Origin: CAWFNW01 sp963817405
Lineage (GTDB): Bacteria > Actinomycetota > Coriobacteriia > Anaerosomatales > Anaerosomataceae
Assembly (NCBI GenBank): GCA_963817405.1
Contig: CAWFNW010000001.1
Coordinates: forward strand, 434,001-498,000
Length of the DNA: 64,000 nt
Direction: 5' to 3'
The notes under the pieces were generated by a model, which saw only the letters and a list, made by a program, of their open reading frames with translations, made no database searches and had not been told where the DNA came from. Each line of letters opens with the position of its first letter. Within the stretch, counting starts at the first letter, position 1. Positions 41,257 through 55,339 of the stretch are shown one piece after another. A program made the position numbers and the translations under genes.

Positions 41257-43533
41257 ATGGCGGAGCAGCTCAGGGGTTTCCTGGCCTCACGCGCTGCGCT
41301 CATCGAGGAAGCAGCGCCGGGCACCGCGGCCGCCGAGGCACTGGCCGAGCTCACCGACGAGGCCGTCTCCGCACTCGCGGAGACGGCCTTCGCCGGCGTG
41401 AGACAGCGCTGGGCGGTCATCGCGACCGGCGGCTACGGTGCCCGGCGGCTGCTTCCGTACTCGGACGTGGACCTGCTCGTGGTCACCGACACCGCGCCTG
41501 CGGCGCTTCGCCCGGCGATCGAGCGGCTGCTGTATCCGCTGTGGGACGCCGGCTTCGAGGTCGGCCATCAGGTGAGAACGGTCCGCGACCACGTCAGGGC
41601 CTGTCGGGAGGACGTGCAGACCCTGACCGCGTCGCTCACCGGGCGGCTGGTCGCAAGCGACGCCGAGCTCGCCGAAGAGGCGCTCCGGGCGGCAACGCGC
41701 GACGCCGTCCGACGACGACGATCGACACTCCGAACGCTCGACGCTCGTGGACGACGAGGCTCCCCCTACGACCTCGAGCCGGACCTGAAGGAGGGCGCCG
41801 GCGGCCAGCGGGACATCGATGAGCTCGCATGGCGTTCCGCGCTCGCGACTGGGACCCCGGTCGGTGCCGTCGCTCCCGGCGCGTCGCACGGGATCCTGAC
41901 CGCTGCGGCCGTCACCTCGCTCGCGCATGCGCAGGACCGCATCACCGCTGCCCGTTGGGTAGTGCACCTCGAGAATGGCCGCAAGACGTCGGTCCTATCG
42001 CTCGAGGACGCGGACGCTCTCGGAGATGACGTCGAAGGCCTCCATGCGGCGCTCGCCGAGGTTTCAGAGACGCTGCTTGCCGTTCGTAGCGCGCTCCCGC
42101 CTCTCACGAGTCCGCCGGAGCCGTGGACCGCTGGGCGGCTGTTGCGCGCGCTTGCCGGAGGCACTGCCTCCTTGGACGATCTTGAGCGTGCTGCACGACA
42201 CGGGGCGCTCGATGACCTCGTTCCTGGCATGAGCGCGCTCATGACCCTCAGGCGACCCGCCCTGACGCACCGGTTCACGGTCGGCGCCCACTCGCTTCTC
42301 GCCGCAACCCTTGTCGCGGAGGCGCCCGGCTCGGACGCCCTCGCGGCACAGGCGCTCGCGGCGCAGCCGGACCTTCGCGTGCTGCTTGCAGCGGCACTCG
42401 CCCATGACGCCGGGAAGGTCCAGTCTGCAGCCGGACACCCGGCTCGCGGTCAGGCGGCAGCGGCCGCAACAGCGCGAGCGCTCGGCTTGGACGACCGCGC
42501 GACCGAGAACAGCGCCTTGCTCGTGCGCGAACATCTGCTGCTGGCGGAAACCGCGGCACACGAAGACCTCGACGACGAGACGGTCATCCGCCGCGTAGCG
42601 GAGCGCATCGACAGCGAGGACCTCGCCGGGATGCTCTACGTGCTCACGCTCGTCGACAGCCTCGCCACGGGCCCCGGCGCGTGGAGTGACTGGCACGCCA
42701 CACTGGTTCGCACGCTTGTCGATCGGGTCCTGGCGTTTCTTGCCACGCCGTCCGAAGACGTGCCGCTTCTGCGACAGGCGGAACGGACCCGTCTGGACGC
42801 ATTCGCGCAGACGGATGCCAATCCCGATTCGGTCGCGCACTTCATCGCGGCAGCTCCACCGAGGTATCTCGTGTCGCGGTCTCCGGAGAGTGTCGTGCGC
42901 GACGCCCGGCTGCTCGCGCACCTCGGCGCACCGGGGACGCCGGCGGCGCTCGTCATCAGCGTCCGCCCGGGACGCATCCCGGAGACCTTCGTCGTGACCG
43001 TCGGAACCTGGGATCGCCCGGGGCTTGTCGCGCTGATCGCGGGGTCGCTGGCGCTGTGCGGCCTCGACATCCTCGATGCCGAGGTTCTCGCAGGACCTGA
43101 TGGAACGGCACTCGACTCGTTCACCGTCGCCTCCGCAACCCTCGCCCCTGTCGATCACTCGCGCTGGAGCGCGCTTGAACGAACGCTCGGCGGAGCGGTC
43201 TCGGGCCACCTGCATCTGAGTGTCCGCCTTACCGAGCGCCGCAGGCACTACGCGCCCGCGCTCCGCGGGATGGCTGCCGAGGTCGCGTTCGATACCTCGC
43301 GACCGGGGATCTCGACGATGACCGTCCGGGCCGCGGACCGGACGGGGCTGCTCTACGAAATCGCGGACGAAGTCGCCCACGCGGGCTTCAACATCGAGTG
43401 GGCGAAAGCCTCGGTCCGTGGCGGCGTCGCCACCGACACGCTCCGCCTCACGGGCTTCTCAGGCACAACGCCTCATGACCCGGGGCGGCTCGGGCATCTG
43501 GCTGCCGCGCTGCGAGCCCGCTGCGCCTCCTGA
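41257..43533 (+). CDS. glnD: PII (uridylyl/adenylyl)transferase GlnD
   Basis: 758 residues. The domains in order are a nucleotidyltransferase with TGGYGARRLLPYSDVDLLV at about residues 50-70, a helical region, an HD hydrolase with LAHDAGK at about residue 385, and two C-terminal ACT domains that sense glutamine (FVVTVGTWDRPGLVALIAG and MTVRAADRTGLLYEIADEV). It modifies PII when nitrogen is scarce and demodifies it when glutamine is high; actinobacterial relatives adenylylate. It overlaps nothing and ends 5 nt before the convergent acs. Confidence 0.95.
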   Translation: MAEQLRGFLASRAALIEEAAPGTAAAEALAELTDEAVSALAETAFAGVRQRWAVIATGGYGARRLLPYSDVDLLVVTDTAPAALRPAIERLLYPLWDAGFEVGHQVRTVRDHVRACREDVQTLTASLTGRLVASDAELAEEALRAATRDAVRRRRSTLRTLDARGRRGSPYDLEPDLKEGAGGQRDIDELAWRSALATGTPVGAVAPGASHGILTAAAVTSLAHAQDRITAARWVVHLENGRKTSVLSLEDADALGDDVEGLHAALAEVSETLLAVRSALPPLTSPPEPWTAGRLLRALAGGTASLDDLERAARHGALDDLVPGMSALMTLRRPALTHRFTVGAHSLLAATLVAEAPGSDALAAQALAAQPDLRVLLAAALAHDAGKVQSAAGHPARGQAAAAATARALGLDDRATENSALLVREHLLLAETAAHEDLDDETVIRRVAERIDSEDLAGMLYVLTLVDSLATGPGAWSDWHATLVRTLVDRVLAFLATPSEDVPLLRQAERTRLDAFAQTDANPDSVAHFIAAAPPRYLVSRSPESVVRDARLLAHLGAPGTPAALVISVRPGRIPETFVVTVGTWDRPGLVALIAGSLALCGLDILDAEVLAGPDGTALDSFTVASATLAPVDHSRWSALERTLGGAVSGHLHLSVRLTERRRHYAPALRGMAAEVAFDTSRPGISTMTVRAADRTGLLYEIADEVAHAGFNIEWAKASVRGGVATDTLRLTGFSGTTPHDPGRLGHLAAALRARCAS

Positions 43534-43538
43534 GGGCG

Positions 43539-45527
43539 CTACACCCCTGCGAGCAGGTCCTTCACGACCTTGGGGTCGGCTAGGGTGGACAGGTCCCCGA
43601 ACGCGTCCATGTCCTTCTCCCCTGCTGCGATCTTGCGGAGGATCCGGCGCATGATCTTCTGGCTGCGGGTCTTCGGCAGATCGCGCGCGAACTGGATCTT
43701 GTCCGGCTTCGCGATGGGGCCGATCAGCTTTCGCACGTGGCCGGCGAGGATCGTCGCAAGGTCGTCGGACGGGAACTGCCCGTCCCGAAGCACGACGAAC
43801 GCGTGGATACCCTCCCCCTTCACCGGATGCGGGAAGCCGACCACGGCTGCCTCGGAGACCGCCTCGTGACTGACGAGGGCGCTCTCGATCTCGGCTGTCC
43901 CCAGACGATGGCCGCTGACGTTGATGACGTCGTCTACTCGGCCAAGCAGCCAGTAGTCGCCGTCCTTGTCGACTCTCGCACCGTCACCGGTGAAGTACCT
44001 GCCGGGGAACCGCTCGAAGTACACCTCGCGCATCCGCGTGTGCTGCGGGTCGCCCCACGTCCCGCGCAGCAGTCCGGGGAACGGGCGGTTGATCGCGAGA
44101 TAGCCGCCGTCGCCCGGCTCGGCCCGGCTGCCGTCCTCGCGTAGCACCTCGGCAACCACCCCGAAGAACGGCCAAGAGGCCGAACCCGGCTTGAGCGGCG
44201 TCGCACCGGGGAACGGCGTGATGACGAAGCCGCCGGTCTCGGTCTGCCAGTAGGTGTCGACGATGGGTACCTCGCCCCGGCCGATGGTCTCGCGGTACCA
44301 CGTCCAGACCTCAGGGTTGATCGGCTCGCCGACCGTGCCGAGCAGCCGCAGGCTGGAGAGGTCGTAGCGCGCCGGCCAGCCGGTGCCGTGACGCTGGAGC
44401 GCACGGATGGCGGTCGGCGCGGTGTAGAACGTGTTCACCTGGTACTTCTCAATGACCGCCCAGAAGCGGCCCGGGTCAGGATACGTCGGGATGCCCTCGA
44501 ACATGAGCGTCGTCGCGCCCACGGCGAGCGGCCCGTAGACGATGTAGCTGTGGCCCGTCACCCACCCGATGTCGGCGGTGCACCAGAAGACGTCCTCGTC
44601 GCGATAGTCCATGACCGTGCGGAAGGTCAGCGCCGAGTAGAGCAGGTAGCCCGCGGTCGTGTGCAGCACACCCTTCGGCTTTCCCGTCGAGCCCGACGTG
44701 TAGAGGATGAAGAGCGGGTCCTCGGACGCCATGGCGACCGGTTCGCAGGGCTTCCGCACCTCGGGTGCGCTGATCTCCATGTGCCACCAGGTGTCGCGCC
44801 CCGGCTCCATGTCGACGTCGCCGCTCCCACGCTTGACGACCACGCACGCCTCGACACTTGGGCACTCGAAGAGCGCTTCGTCAGCCGCGACCTTCAGGGC
44901 CACCTTGCGGCCACCACGAATGCCTTCATCTGCGGTGATGAGGAGCCGCGCGCCGCAGTCCTGGATGCGCTCGCGGAGCGCGCTTGCTGAGAAACCGCCG
45001 AAGACCACCGAGTGAATGGCGCCGATGCGCGCGCACGCGAGCATCGCGATGGGCAGCTCGGGAATCATCGGCAGGTAGATCGCGACCCGGTCCCCGCGCT
45101 CCACACCCTTCTTCTTGAGCACGTTCGCGAACTTGCTCACCTCGTAGTGAAGCTGCTGGTAGGTGAACGTCCGCGACGATCCGTCGTCGCCCTCCCAGAT
45201 GAGCGCGGCCTTGTTGCGCCGCCACGTCGTCAGGTGGCGGTCGAGACAGTTGGCGCTCACGTTGAGCTGGCCACCACCGAACCACGCGTAGTCGAGCTTC
45301 TCGAAGCCACCATCGATGACCGAGGTGAACGGCGTGATCCACGCAAGCTCACTCCGGGCAGCCTCACCCCAGAAGCCCTCGGGATCGTCCACCGAACGCC
45401 GGTAGAGCTCGTCGTACGCCTCTCGGCTGGGAACGACCGCAGTCGCGGCGAACGACTCAGGCGGAGGCACGACCTGGCCCTCAAAGGCAACAGCCTCAAT
45501 CGTCACGTCGCTGATGTCGTCCGGCAT
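43539..45527 (-). CDS. acs: Acetyl-CoA synthetase (AMP-forming)
   Basis: 662 residues. The AMP-binding motif YTSGSTGKPKGVLHTT is at about residue 270, and WQTETGG and YFTGDGARVDKDGDYW mark the adenylation site and hinge. The acetylation-prone lysine is in PKTRSQKIMRR near the C-terminus. It activates acetate to acetyl-CoA. The ATG at 45527 has GGAGGG eight bases upstream; the longer in-frame region to 45788 overlaps the larE gene and is not coding. It is divergent from larE. Confidence 0.97.
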   Translation of the reverse strand: MPDDISDVTIEAVAFEGQVVPPPESFAATAVVPSREAYDELYRRSVDDPEGFWGEAARSELAWITPFTSVIDGGFEKLDYAWFGGGQLNVSANCLDRHLTTWRRNKAALIWEGDDGSSRTFTYQQLHYEVSKFANVLKKKGVERGDRVAIYLPMIPELPIAMLACARIGAIHSVVFGGFSASALRERIQDCGARLLITADEGIRGGRKVALKVAADEALFECPSVEACVVVKRGSGDVDMEPGRDTWWHMEISAPEVRKPCEPVAMASEDPLFILYTSGSTGKPKGVLHTTAGYLLYSALTFRTVMDYRDEDVFWCTADIGWVTGHSYIVYGPLAVGATTLMFEGIPTYPDPGRFWAVIEKYQVNTFYTAPTAIRALQRHGTGWPARYDLSSLRLLGTVGEPINPEVWTWYRETIGRGEVPIVDTYWQTETGGFVITPFPGATPLKPGSASWPFFGVVAEVLREDGSRAEPGDGGYLAINRPFPGLLRGTWGDPQHTRMREVYFERFPGRYFTGDGARVDKDGDYWLLGRVDDVINVSGHRLGTAEIESALVSHEAVSEAAVVGFPHPVKGEGIHAFVVLRDGQFPSDDLATILAGHVRKLIGPIAKPDKIQFARDLPKTRSQKIMRRILRKIAAGEKDMDAFGDLSTLADPKVVKDLLAGV

Positions 45528-45639
45528 GGCATGCCCTCCGTTCGTCGGCTTCTGTACTCTCTTTTCCCGTTCGACCCTGTCCTGCCACCCTCTCTCGTGG
45601 CACCATGTGACGGTGTCGCCGCTAGCGCAAGGGGATCGG

Positions 45640-46479
45640 ATGCTCGCTCGGAAGTACGACGGACTCAGAAACCGCCTGTCGAACCTCGGGAGCGCCCTCG
45701 TGGCGTACTCCGGCGGCGTCGACTCGACGCTGGTCGCATTCACCGCACACGCCGTGCTTGGCGACCGGTGCTCGGCAGTGCTCGCCACCTCTGACGTTCA
45801 TCCGTATGCCGAAGTCGATGCGGCCCGCGCGACCGCCTCCCAGCTCGGTTTGCGGTTGCTCGAGGTCGACACCCACGAGCTCGCCGATCCCCGGTTCAAC
45901 ACGAACACGCCGGACCGCTGCTACTTCTGCAAGGCCGAGATGTTCGGCCTCCTCAGGCACGTGGCGAATGCCCACGGCATCCGCTGGGTGCTTGACGGCA
46001 GCAACGCGGACGACGCCTCCGACCACCGCCCCGGTCGCAGAGCGGCGCGTGAGTACGACATCATCAGCCCGCTCGCGGACGCCGGTCTCCACAAGGACGA
46101 GATCCGCGAGCTCTCACACATGCTCGGCCTTCCCACGTGGGACAAGCCGTCCATGGCGTGCCTCGCTACCCGCTTCCCGTACGGCACCCCGATCACCGAC
46201 GATGGTCTCGCTCGCATCGCCGCCGCGGAAGACGCGCTCCAGGAGCTGGGGCTCAAGCAGTTCCGCGTGCGGGCCCACGGCGACGTCGCGCGCGTGGAGA
46301 TCGACCCCGATGAGATGGAGCACGGCTGGTCGCTCCGCGCCGAGATCGCGAGTGCACTCAGGACGGCAGGCTTCGCGTACGCGGCTCAGGACCTGGACGG
46401 GTACCGCTCGGGCAGTATGGATCGCCAGCTGACCCCGACCGACCTGGAGTGCGGGAGCGACGACGACGCCGCTTCCTAG
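45640..46479 (+). CDS. larE: LarE-family ATP-dependent sacrificial/persulfide sulfurtransferase
   Basis: 279 residues. The PP-loop SGGVDSTLVA near residue 25 marks the adenine-nucleotide hydrolase fold. Two cysteines in RCYFCK and one in SMACLATRFPYG are present. In LarE the last Cys position donates sulfur; proteins with all three may hold a 4Fe-4S cluster, while the Lactobacillus type has only one. LarE makes the thiocarboxylates of the nickel-pincer cofactor, but larB, larC and larA are not in the window, so the role here is uncertain. AAGGGGA precedes ATG 45640. Its stop shares the CTAG tetramer with the convergent UbiB-like gene. Confidence 0.85.
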   Translation: MLARKYDGLRNRLSNLGSALVAYSGGVDSTLVAFTAHAVLGDRCSAVLATSDVHPYAEVDAARATASQLGLRLLEVDTHELADPRFNTNTPDRCYFCKAEMFGLLRHVANAHGIRWVLDGSNADDASDHRPGRRAAREYDIISPLADAGLHKDEIRELSHMLGLPTWDKPSMACLATRFPYGTPITDDGLARIAAAEDALQELGLKQFRVRAHGDVARVEIDPDEMEHGWSLRAEIASALRTAGFAYAAQDLDGYRSGSMDRQLTPTDLECGSDDDAAS

Positions 46480-47840
46480 GCGACGATCTCCCGGAGCGCG
46501 GCGCGTACGGCCGCCGGCAGCCGCTCTCGAAGACGCGCCGGGTCTCCCATCGCCTCGGCGAGCACCCGCGTGGTGAACGGCCGGGCCGTCTCGACGATAT
46601 CGATCTCCGGATAGAGCGACCGGGCGCACCCCTCCACTGTCGCGAGCGACTTGATGAGCAGCCCGTAGCCCGCCGGCACGGCGATGCCGTGCTCCCCCAG
46701 CAGACGCAGGAAGCCAAGCCCGAAGTGCTGGAAGTCGCGAGTACCGTCCGGGCGAAGCGTCCCGTCGAGTAGCTTCCCCAGACCTACCCGAACGGTTTCG
46801 ATCTTGCTCGGCGGCACATCGACACCCAGCCGCGCCGAGTACGTCAGCGCGCGCTCGGCATCCCGGTACACGAGGGCGGCCATCACCTGCGTGATGTTGA
46901 GGCGCTCCTCCGGCGTCAGGTAGCCGACGATACCGAAGTCGAGGTACGCGATACGGTTGTCAGGCGTCACGAGAAGGTTTGCCGGATGCAGGTCGGCGTG
47001 GTAGCGGCCGTAGACGAAGACCTGTCGCATGAACGCGGCCGCCCCGTGCACGGCAAGGCCGAAGGTGTCGACGCCATGCGCCCGCGCCTCGTCGAGCTCG
47101 GAGAGGCGCCAGCCCTCCATGAACTCCATGGAGCACACGCGCCTCGAAGTGAGCGGCCACACGATGCGCGGCGCGCATACGCGCGGGTCGTCGCGGAAAT
47201 CGAACGAGAAGCGGTCCGCGAAGCGGCTCTCCGTCCGCAGGTCGAGCTCGCGGCGCACGGAGACTTCGAACTCGTCGACGAGTGCGACCGGGTCCGCACG
47301 GGTCCCAATGAGGCGCGAGCGTGCGGCGCGCGCTGCAAGACGCCGAACGATCGCGATGTCGGCGAGAATCGCCTCCTGCGCACCGGGCCGCACGACCTTG
47401 ATCGCCAGCAGCGTGCCCGAGGGGAGCTCGGCGCCCCAGACCGGCCGGTAGGCGCCCTGCAGCCGGGCGCGGTGCACCTGCGCGATGGAGGCGGACGCCA
47501 CCGGCACGTCATCGAACGCGTCCCAGAGTCCCTCGGGCGGCGCGGCGAACTCCTCGGCGATCACCGCGCGGATCGCGGCAGCCGGCAGCGGCGGGACCGC
47601 GTCCTGCATGGCCTGCATCTCCGCGACGAGCTCCTCGGAGAAGTCGTCCGGGCGGACGCTGATGAGCTGCCCCAGCTTCACGAAGGCCGGGCCGAGCTCT
47701 TCGAATGCGAACCGCAGGTGCCGTGCCAACGCAGCCCTGCGCACCCGGCCCGGCGCCAAGCCGAAGCGCGCACCGGGAAGCGCTGCCAGCAGGTGGCGCG
47801 CCAGCGTCAGGACGATGGTTCGCGAGCGAGACGCGGCCAC
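46476..47840 (-). CDS. UbiB/AarF (ABC1/ADCK) family atypical kinase
   Basis: 454 residues. The KxGQ motif is in FVKLGQLISVRPD, the Ala-rich loop region in ASASIAQVHRA, the catalytic HADLHPAN and metal-binding LDFG motifs follow, and the C-terminal part may be membrane-associated. Family members act as ATPases in coenzyme Q, isoprenoid or lipid metabolism. It starts with GTG 47840, 5 nt after a small coiled-coil gene, so the two are probably functional partners, as often seen with UbiB-like genes and small helical proteins. Confidence 0.92.
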   Translation of the reverse strand: MAASRSRTIVLTLARHLLAALPGARFGLAPGRVRRAALARHLRFAFEELGPAFVKLGQLISVRPDDFSEELVAEMQAMQDAVPPLPAAAIRAVIAEEFAAPPEGLWDAFDDVPVASASIAQVHRARLQGAYRPVWGAELPSGTLLAIKVVRPGAQEAILADIAIVRRLAARAARSRLIGTRADPVALVDEFEVSVRRELDLRTESRFADRFSFDFRDDPRVCAPRIVWPLTSRRVCSMEFMEGWRLSELDEARAHGVDTFGLAVHGAAAFMRQVFVYGRYHADLHPANLLVTPDNRIAYLDFGIVGYLTPEERLNITQVMAALVYRDAERALTYSARLGVDVPPSKIETVRVGLGKLLDGTLRPDGTRDFQHFGLGFLRLLGEHGIAVPAGYGLLIKSLATVEGCARSLYPEIDIVETARPFTTRVLAEAMGDPARLRERLPAAVRAALREIVA

Positions 47841-47845
47841 GGCCG

Positions 47846-48202
47846 CTAGGACCCCGCGCCGGTCGCGCCGAGTTTCCGGGCGATCGCATCGAGCGTGCCC
47901 TCGATCGCGTCGAGACGCCCTCGGAGCTCGGCTACTTCGAACGTCAACTCGTTGAGCGCGGGATCGGACCGCTCGGTCATCGAGGGGGCCTCGCCGCGGG
48001 CGCGCGCCGCGAGCTCGGCCTTCAGGCGCTCCTTCTCCTCGGCGACCATCGCCGCGAGCCCGTCCACGAACGCGTCGGAGCCGCCTCCCATGCCCTCAGG
48101 TCCCGCGGCGGCACCGCGGTCGACCGCGGCCTTTAGCCCCTCGTCGGCGACCTCGTGCGTAAGCATCCACGCGGCGAAGAAGCGCATGACGTCGTCGGTC
48201 AT
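47846..48202 (-). CDS. Small helical/coiled-coil hypothetical protein
   Basis: 118 residues, predicted largely helical. An N-terminal amphipathic stretch (MRFFAAWMLTHEVADE), a lysine/glutamate-rich helix (AMVAEEKERLKAELAARA) and a C-terminal heptad pattern (LTFEVAELRGRLDAIEGTL) resemble the polyhydroxyalkanoate-associated or UbiB-adjacent small coiled-coil proteins. No enzymatic motif is seen. It is in an operon with the UbiB-like gene and is divergent from crcB. Confidence 0.75.
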   Translation of the reverse strand: MTDDVMRFFAAWMLTHEVADEGLKAAVDRGAAAGPEGMGGGSDAFVDGLAAMVAEEKERLKAELAARARGEAPSMTERSDPALNELTFEVAELRGRLDAIEGTLDAIARKLGATGAGS

Positions 48203-48272
48203 CAGCAGGTCTCCCCCCGGCCGGAACGCGTGTCCTCATTGTACGCCGACGCGACTCGGGTAGACTCGCACC

Positions 48273-48653
48273 ATGAGACTCGCCGACATCACGCTGGTAG
48301 CCTTCGGCGGCGCGCTCGGCGCGAGCGCTCGTTTCATCGTGGGCGGGTGGCTCACCGACCGTTGGGGCGTCGGCTTCCCGTGGCACACCTTCGCCATCAA
48401 CGTCGGCGGCGCCTTCCTCCTCGGGTTGCTCATGTCGCTCTCCCTTGAGCGCGGTGCCGTGGGTCCGTCGTGGCGGCTCTTCCTCGGCACCGGGATCCTG
48501 GGCGGCTTCACGACCTTCTCGACGCTCTCGTACGAGAGCCTCGCGCTCATGGCCGAGGGGTCGATGGCGCGCGGGCTGGCCAACATGTTCGGGAGTGGCG
48601 CGGCCGGGCTCGTGGCAGCGTGGCTTGGTTTCGTGACGGGTCGGATCGTCTAG
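48273..48653 (+). CDS. crcB: Fluoride exporter CrcB/Fluc
   Basis: 126 residues with four membrane helices. The Fluc landmarks are GGALGASARF at the start, the TFAINVGGAF asparagine and GGFTTFSTLSYES, where the Phe residues line the fluoride pore. It dimerises to form two antiparallel pores. It is followed 10 nt later by a DUF190 gene, a common pairing. The 70-bp leader was inspected for a fluoride riboswitch and no convincing one was found. Confidence 0.96.
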   Translation: MRLADITLVAFGGALGASARFIVGGWLTDRWGVGFPWHTFAINVGGAFLLGLLMSLSLERGAVGPSWRLFLGTGILGGFTTFSTLSYESLALMAEGSMARGLANMFGSGAAGLVAAWLGFVTGRIV

Positions 48654-48663
48654 GAGGCGTCGC

Positions 48664-49000
48664 ATGCGCATCGAGGGCGAAGCACGGCGGGTGAGCGTCT
48701 ACATCGGAGAAGCCGACCGGCACGACGGCAGGCCCCTCCACGAGGCGATCGTGGAACTGCTCCGCCGTGAGGGCTGCGCGGGCGCGACCGTGCTCCGCGG
48801 CATCGAGGGTTTCGGTCGGGCAAGCCGCATCCACTCGGCGAGCATCCTGCGTCTTTCGCAGGACCTTCCCGTCGTCATCGAGTGGATCGACACGCCCGAG
48901 CGGGTCGACCGCGTGCTCCCGCTCCTCGAGACGATGGTGGACGGCGGTCTGGTCGCGGTCGAGGACGTGCACGTCGTGAAGTACTCGGCGCCGAACGCTG

Positions 49001-49020
<20 letters not shown>
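48664..49020 (+). CDS. DUF190 PII-like protein
   Basis: 118 residues with a ferredoxin-like, PII-related fold (VSVYIGEADRH, TVLRGIEGFG, VVIEWIDTPERVDRVLPLL). DUF190 proteins very often accompany CrcB and may regulate the channel, but the ligand is not established. It is in an operon with crcB. Its last 20 bp overlap the convergent metal ATPase gene. Confidence 0.9.
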
Positions 49021-51370
<2,350 letters not shown>

Positions 51371-51501
51371 GGAGGCAGTGTATCGCTTCCGGTCGGCCGA
51401 CACGTGGGGCGCAGCAGAGTGGCGGAACGGGGTACAAACCTCAGGTGATGCCACGCTCGAGCGTCACGATCACGGTCGCGTCTGATGAACGGAAGGCACA
51501 G

Positions 51502-52125
51502 ATGCAGGCTCGCACGCGAATGACGCGATGGGTCGTCTTGGGAGTTCTGCTTGTCGTCGTGGGGGTGGGCATCGGAATCGCAGTGTCGAACGCCAGCCGC
51601 GAGCCGGGTGCGGACGGCGACGACGGAGCCCAGTCCACCGCCTCGGGCACTCCCCTGTCGACCGGGACGCCATCCCCGGGTGCGAAGCCGGACACGGGTT
51701 ACACGACTCCGCCGCCGGCAGACGGCACAGGAAGCGAAGACGGCCGACACTTCACCTACATCAGAGAAGTTTCAACCGTGGACGGTACGACGGTCCTTGG
51801 GGTCGACTACGCGCAGATGCTGACCGGCGACGAAGCTGCCGCAGCCGCGACCGCGGCCGGCGAGGAGTCCCCGCCGCCGAATGACTACTTCATCGTCAAC
51901 GGGGACACGCTCCTGCGCACGTTCCCGGTCGATACGGCCATCAACGTGCGACTGACATCCAAGCCCGACGGCGTCCAACCCGAAGGCTACGATGTCGGCT
52001 TCGGCGTGTGGCAGGACATGTTCGTCGGCATGATCGCCGACGCCGGAATCGTGAAGGTCGTCCCCTACTGGATCACCATCGAGGGTGGCGTCATCACGGC
52101 GATCGAGGAGCAGTATCTGCCGTAG
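51502..52125 (+). CDS. Membrane-anchored extracytoplasmic protein of unknown function
   Basis: About 207 residues. A short basic N-terminus and one hydrophobic helix (about residues 8-28, WVVLGVLLVVVGVGIGIAV) are followed by a 50-residue Ser/Thr/Pro/Gly linker and a C-terminal globular domain of about 110 residues (TTVLGVDYAQML, DYFIVNGDTLLRTF, KVVPYWITIEGGVITAIEEQ). The domain was not recognised. The ATG at 51502 has GGAAGG five bases upstream. The last 32 bp overlap the convergent PH-like gene. Confidence 0.7.
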   Translation: MQARTRMTRWVVLGVLLVVVGVGIGIAVSNASREPGADGDDGAQSTASGTPLSTGTPSPGAKPDTGYTTPPPADGTGSEDGRHFTYIREVSTVDGTTVLGVDYAQMLTGDEAAAAATAAGEESPPPNDYFIVNGDTLLRTFPVDTAINVRLTSKPDGVQPEGYDVGFGVWQDMFVGMIADAGIVKVVPYWITIEGGVITAIEEQYLP

Positions 52126-52657
52126 CATCCTGCGATGCGCGTTCCACCGCGGCACGGAGTGAGTGGACGAACCGGTCCTCCTCGGCAGGCGAGATGCCGT
52201 ACCTGTTCTTCCCCGCGGTGATCAGCAGGACGCCGCGGTGCGAGCGGGTCGAGCACATCCGGACTTGCCCGAGACCGGTGTACCCCACCTTCCACAGCGC
52301 AAGTCCCGGGAAGCGGAAGCTCGACCAGGGTGAGAAGCGCAGGTTCTGGACGTCGATGCCGGTGATCGACGCGTACGGCACGGTGTACCGGAGCAGCGGA
52401 CCGAGACTGATGTGCAGCGCGTCGATGCCCAGCTCGTAGCGCATGCGCGGGAAGTACACGACGACCGCGAGGAACCACACCGCCAGTAAGCCGAGGGGGA
52501 TCATCGAGAGCCACACGATGAGCACCTCGTCCGGAGCTGGAGGATCCACGGCGAACGCAATCGGCAGCGGCACCGTCATGAGCAGCGTGATCGCGAGCAC
52601 CCACAGCCATCCCGCCGAGGGCTTCGGGCGAAAGCTGTCGACCGGTTCGTTCCGCAT
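52094..52657 (-). CDS. Membrane protein with bacterial PH-like domain
   Basis: About 187 residues. Two membrane helices (about residues 15-35 and 45-70) are followed by a bacterial PH-type beta domain (RMRYELGIDALHISLGPLLRYTVPYASITGIDVQN, split by strands; GVLLITAGKNRYGISPAEEDRFVHSL at the end). The function of such proteins is unknown. ATG 52657 is preferred to GTG 52666 because GAGG lies about eight bases upstream. It overlaps the convergent gene and lies just downstream of uvrB. Confidence 0.75.
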   Translation of the reverse strand: MRNEPVDSFRPKPSAGWLWVLAITLLMTVPLPIAFAVDPPAPDEVLIVWLSMIPLGLLAVWFLAVVVYFPRMRYELGIDALHISLGPLLRYTVPYASITGIDVQNLRFSPWSSFRFPGLALWKVGYTGLGQVRMCSTRSHRGVLLITAGKNRYGISPAEEDRFVHSLRAAVERASQDATADTAPRSP

Positions 52658-52670
52658 CGCGTCCACCTCG

Positions 52671-54733
<2,063 letters not shown>

Positions 54734-54737
<4 letters not shown>

Positions 54738-55339
54738 TCAATCGCTCCTTCGCCGGCGAGAGCATCCGTGAACGCGTCCGGATACAACGTCGCATAGCGA
54801 CTCTGTTCCCTCAGAACGCGCTCAACGTACCGCCGAGTCTCAGGATACGCGGCGTCGAGCACACCGCTCTCGCCGCTCTCCTCGATCCACCGGTCCACAT
54901 TCCCCTCGCCCGCGTTGTAAGCGGCGAGCGCGACAGTCGTGTCTCCGTAGCGTTCGATGAGCGACGCGAGGTGCCGAGTGCCGAGGTCGACGTTCAGTGC
55001 CGGGTCGACGAGCGCCGCGGCGTCGGGGTCCACCAGCAGGCCCGCGCCGGCTGCGACCGCCGTGGCGGTCTCCGGCATGAGCTGCATGAGGCCGACAGCG
55101 CCGGCGTGCGAGACCTCATCGGCATCGAACCCGGACTCGGCGTTGATGATGGCAGCGACCAGGAACGGGTCGACGCCTTGAGCGGCGGCTGCCTCGGCGA
55201 TGACGTCGGCGTGCTTCAGCGGGTAGTACATGCGCTGCCACCATGTCGGACCCCGGACGGCGAGGAACGCGATGGCGGTGAGCAGCAGGACGACCGCGGC
55301 GATCGCCACGCGGTGAAGCGCAAGCGGATGCTCACGCGA
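54734..55339 (-). CDS. Membrane-anchored lytic transglycosylase (SLT family)
   Basis: 201 residues. One N-terminal helix (about residues 10-30) anchors an SLT domain with catalytic Glu in NAESGFD, then VGLMQLMPETA and AYNAGEGNVDRW. It cleaves peptidoglycan between MurNAc and GlcNAc with formation of the 1,6-anhydro product. GTG 55339 is taken as the start because it overlaps coaE by 8 nt and puts the membrane helix at the N-terminus. It is in an operon with coaE and uvrB. Confidence 0.93.

Noticed and set aside
48203..48272. Fluoride riboswitch in front of crcB
   Set aside because: The 70-bp leader does not show the conserved fluoride riboswitch core; no pseudoknot-forming segments could be identified.
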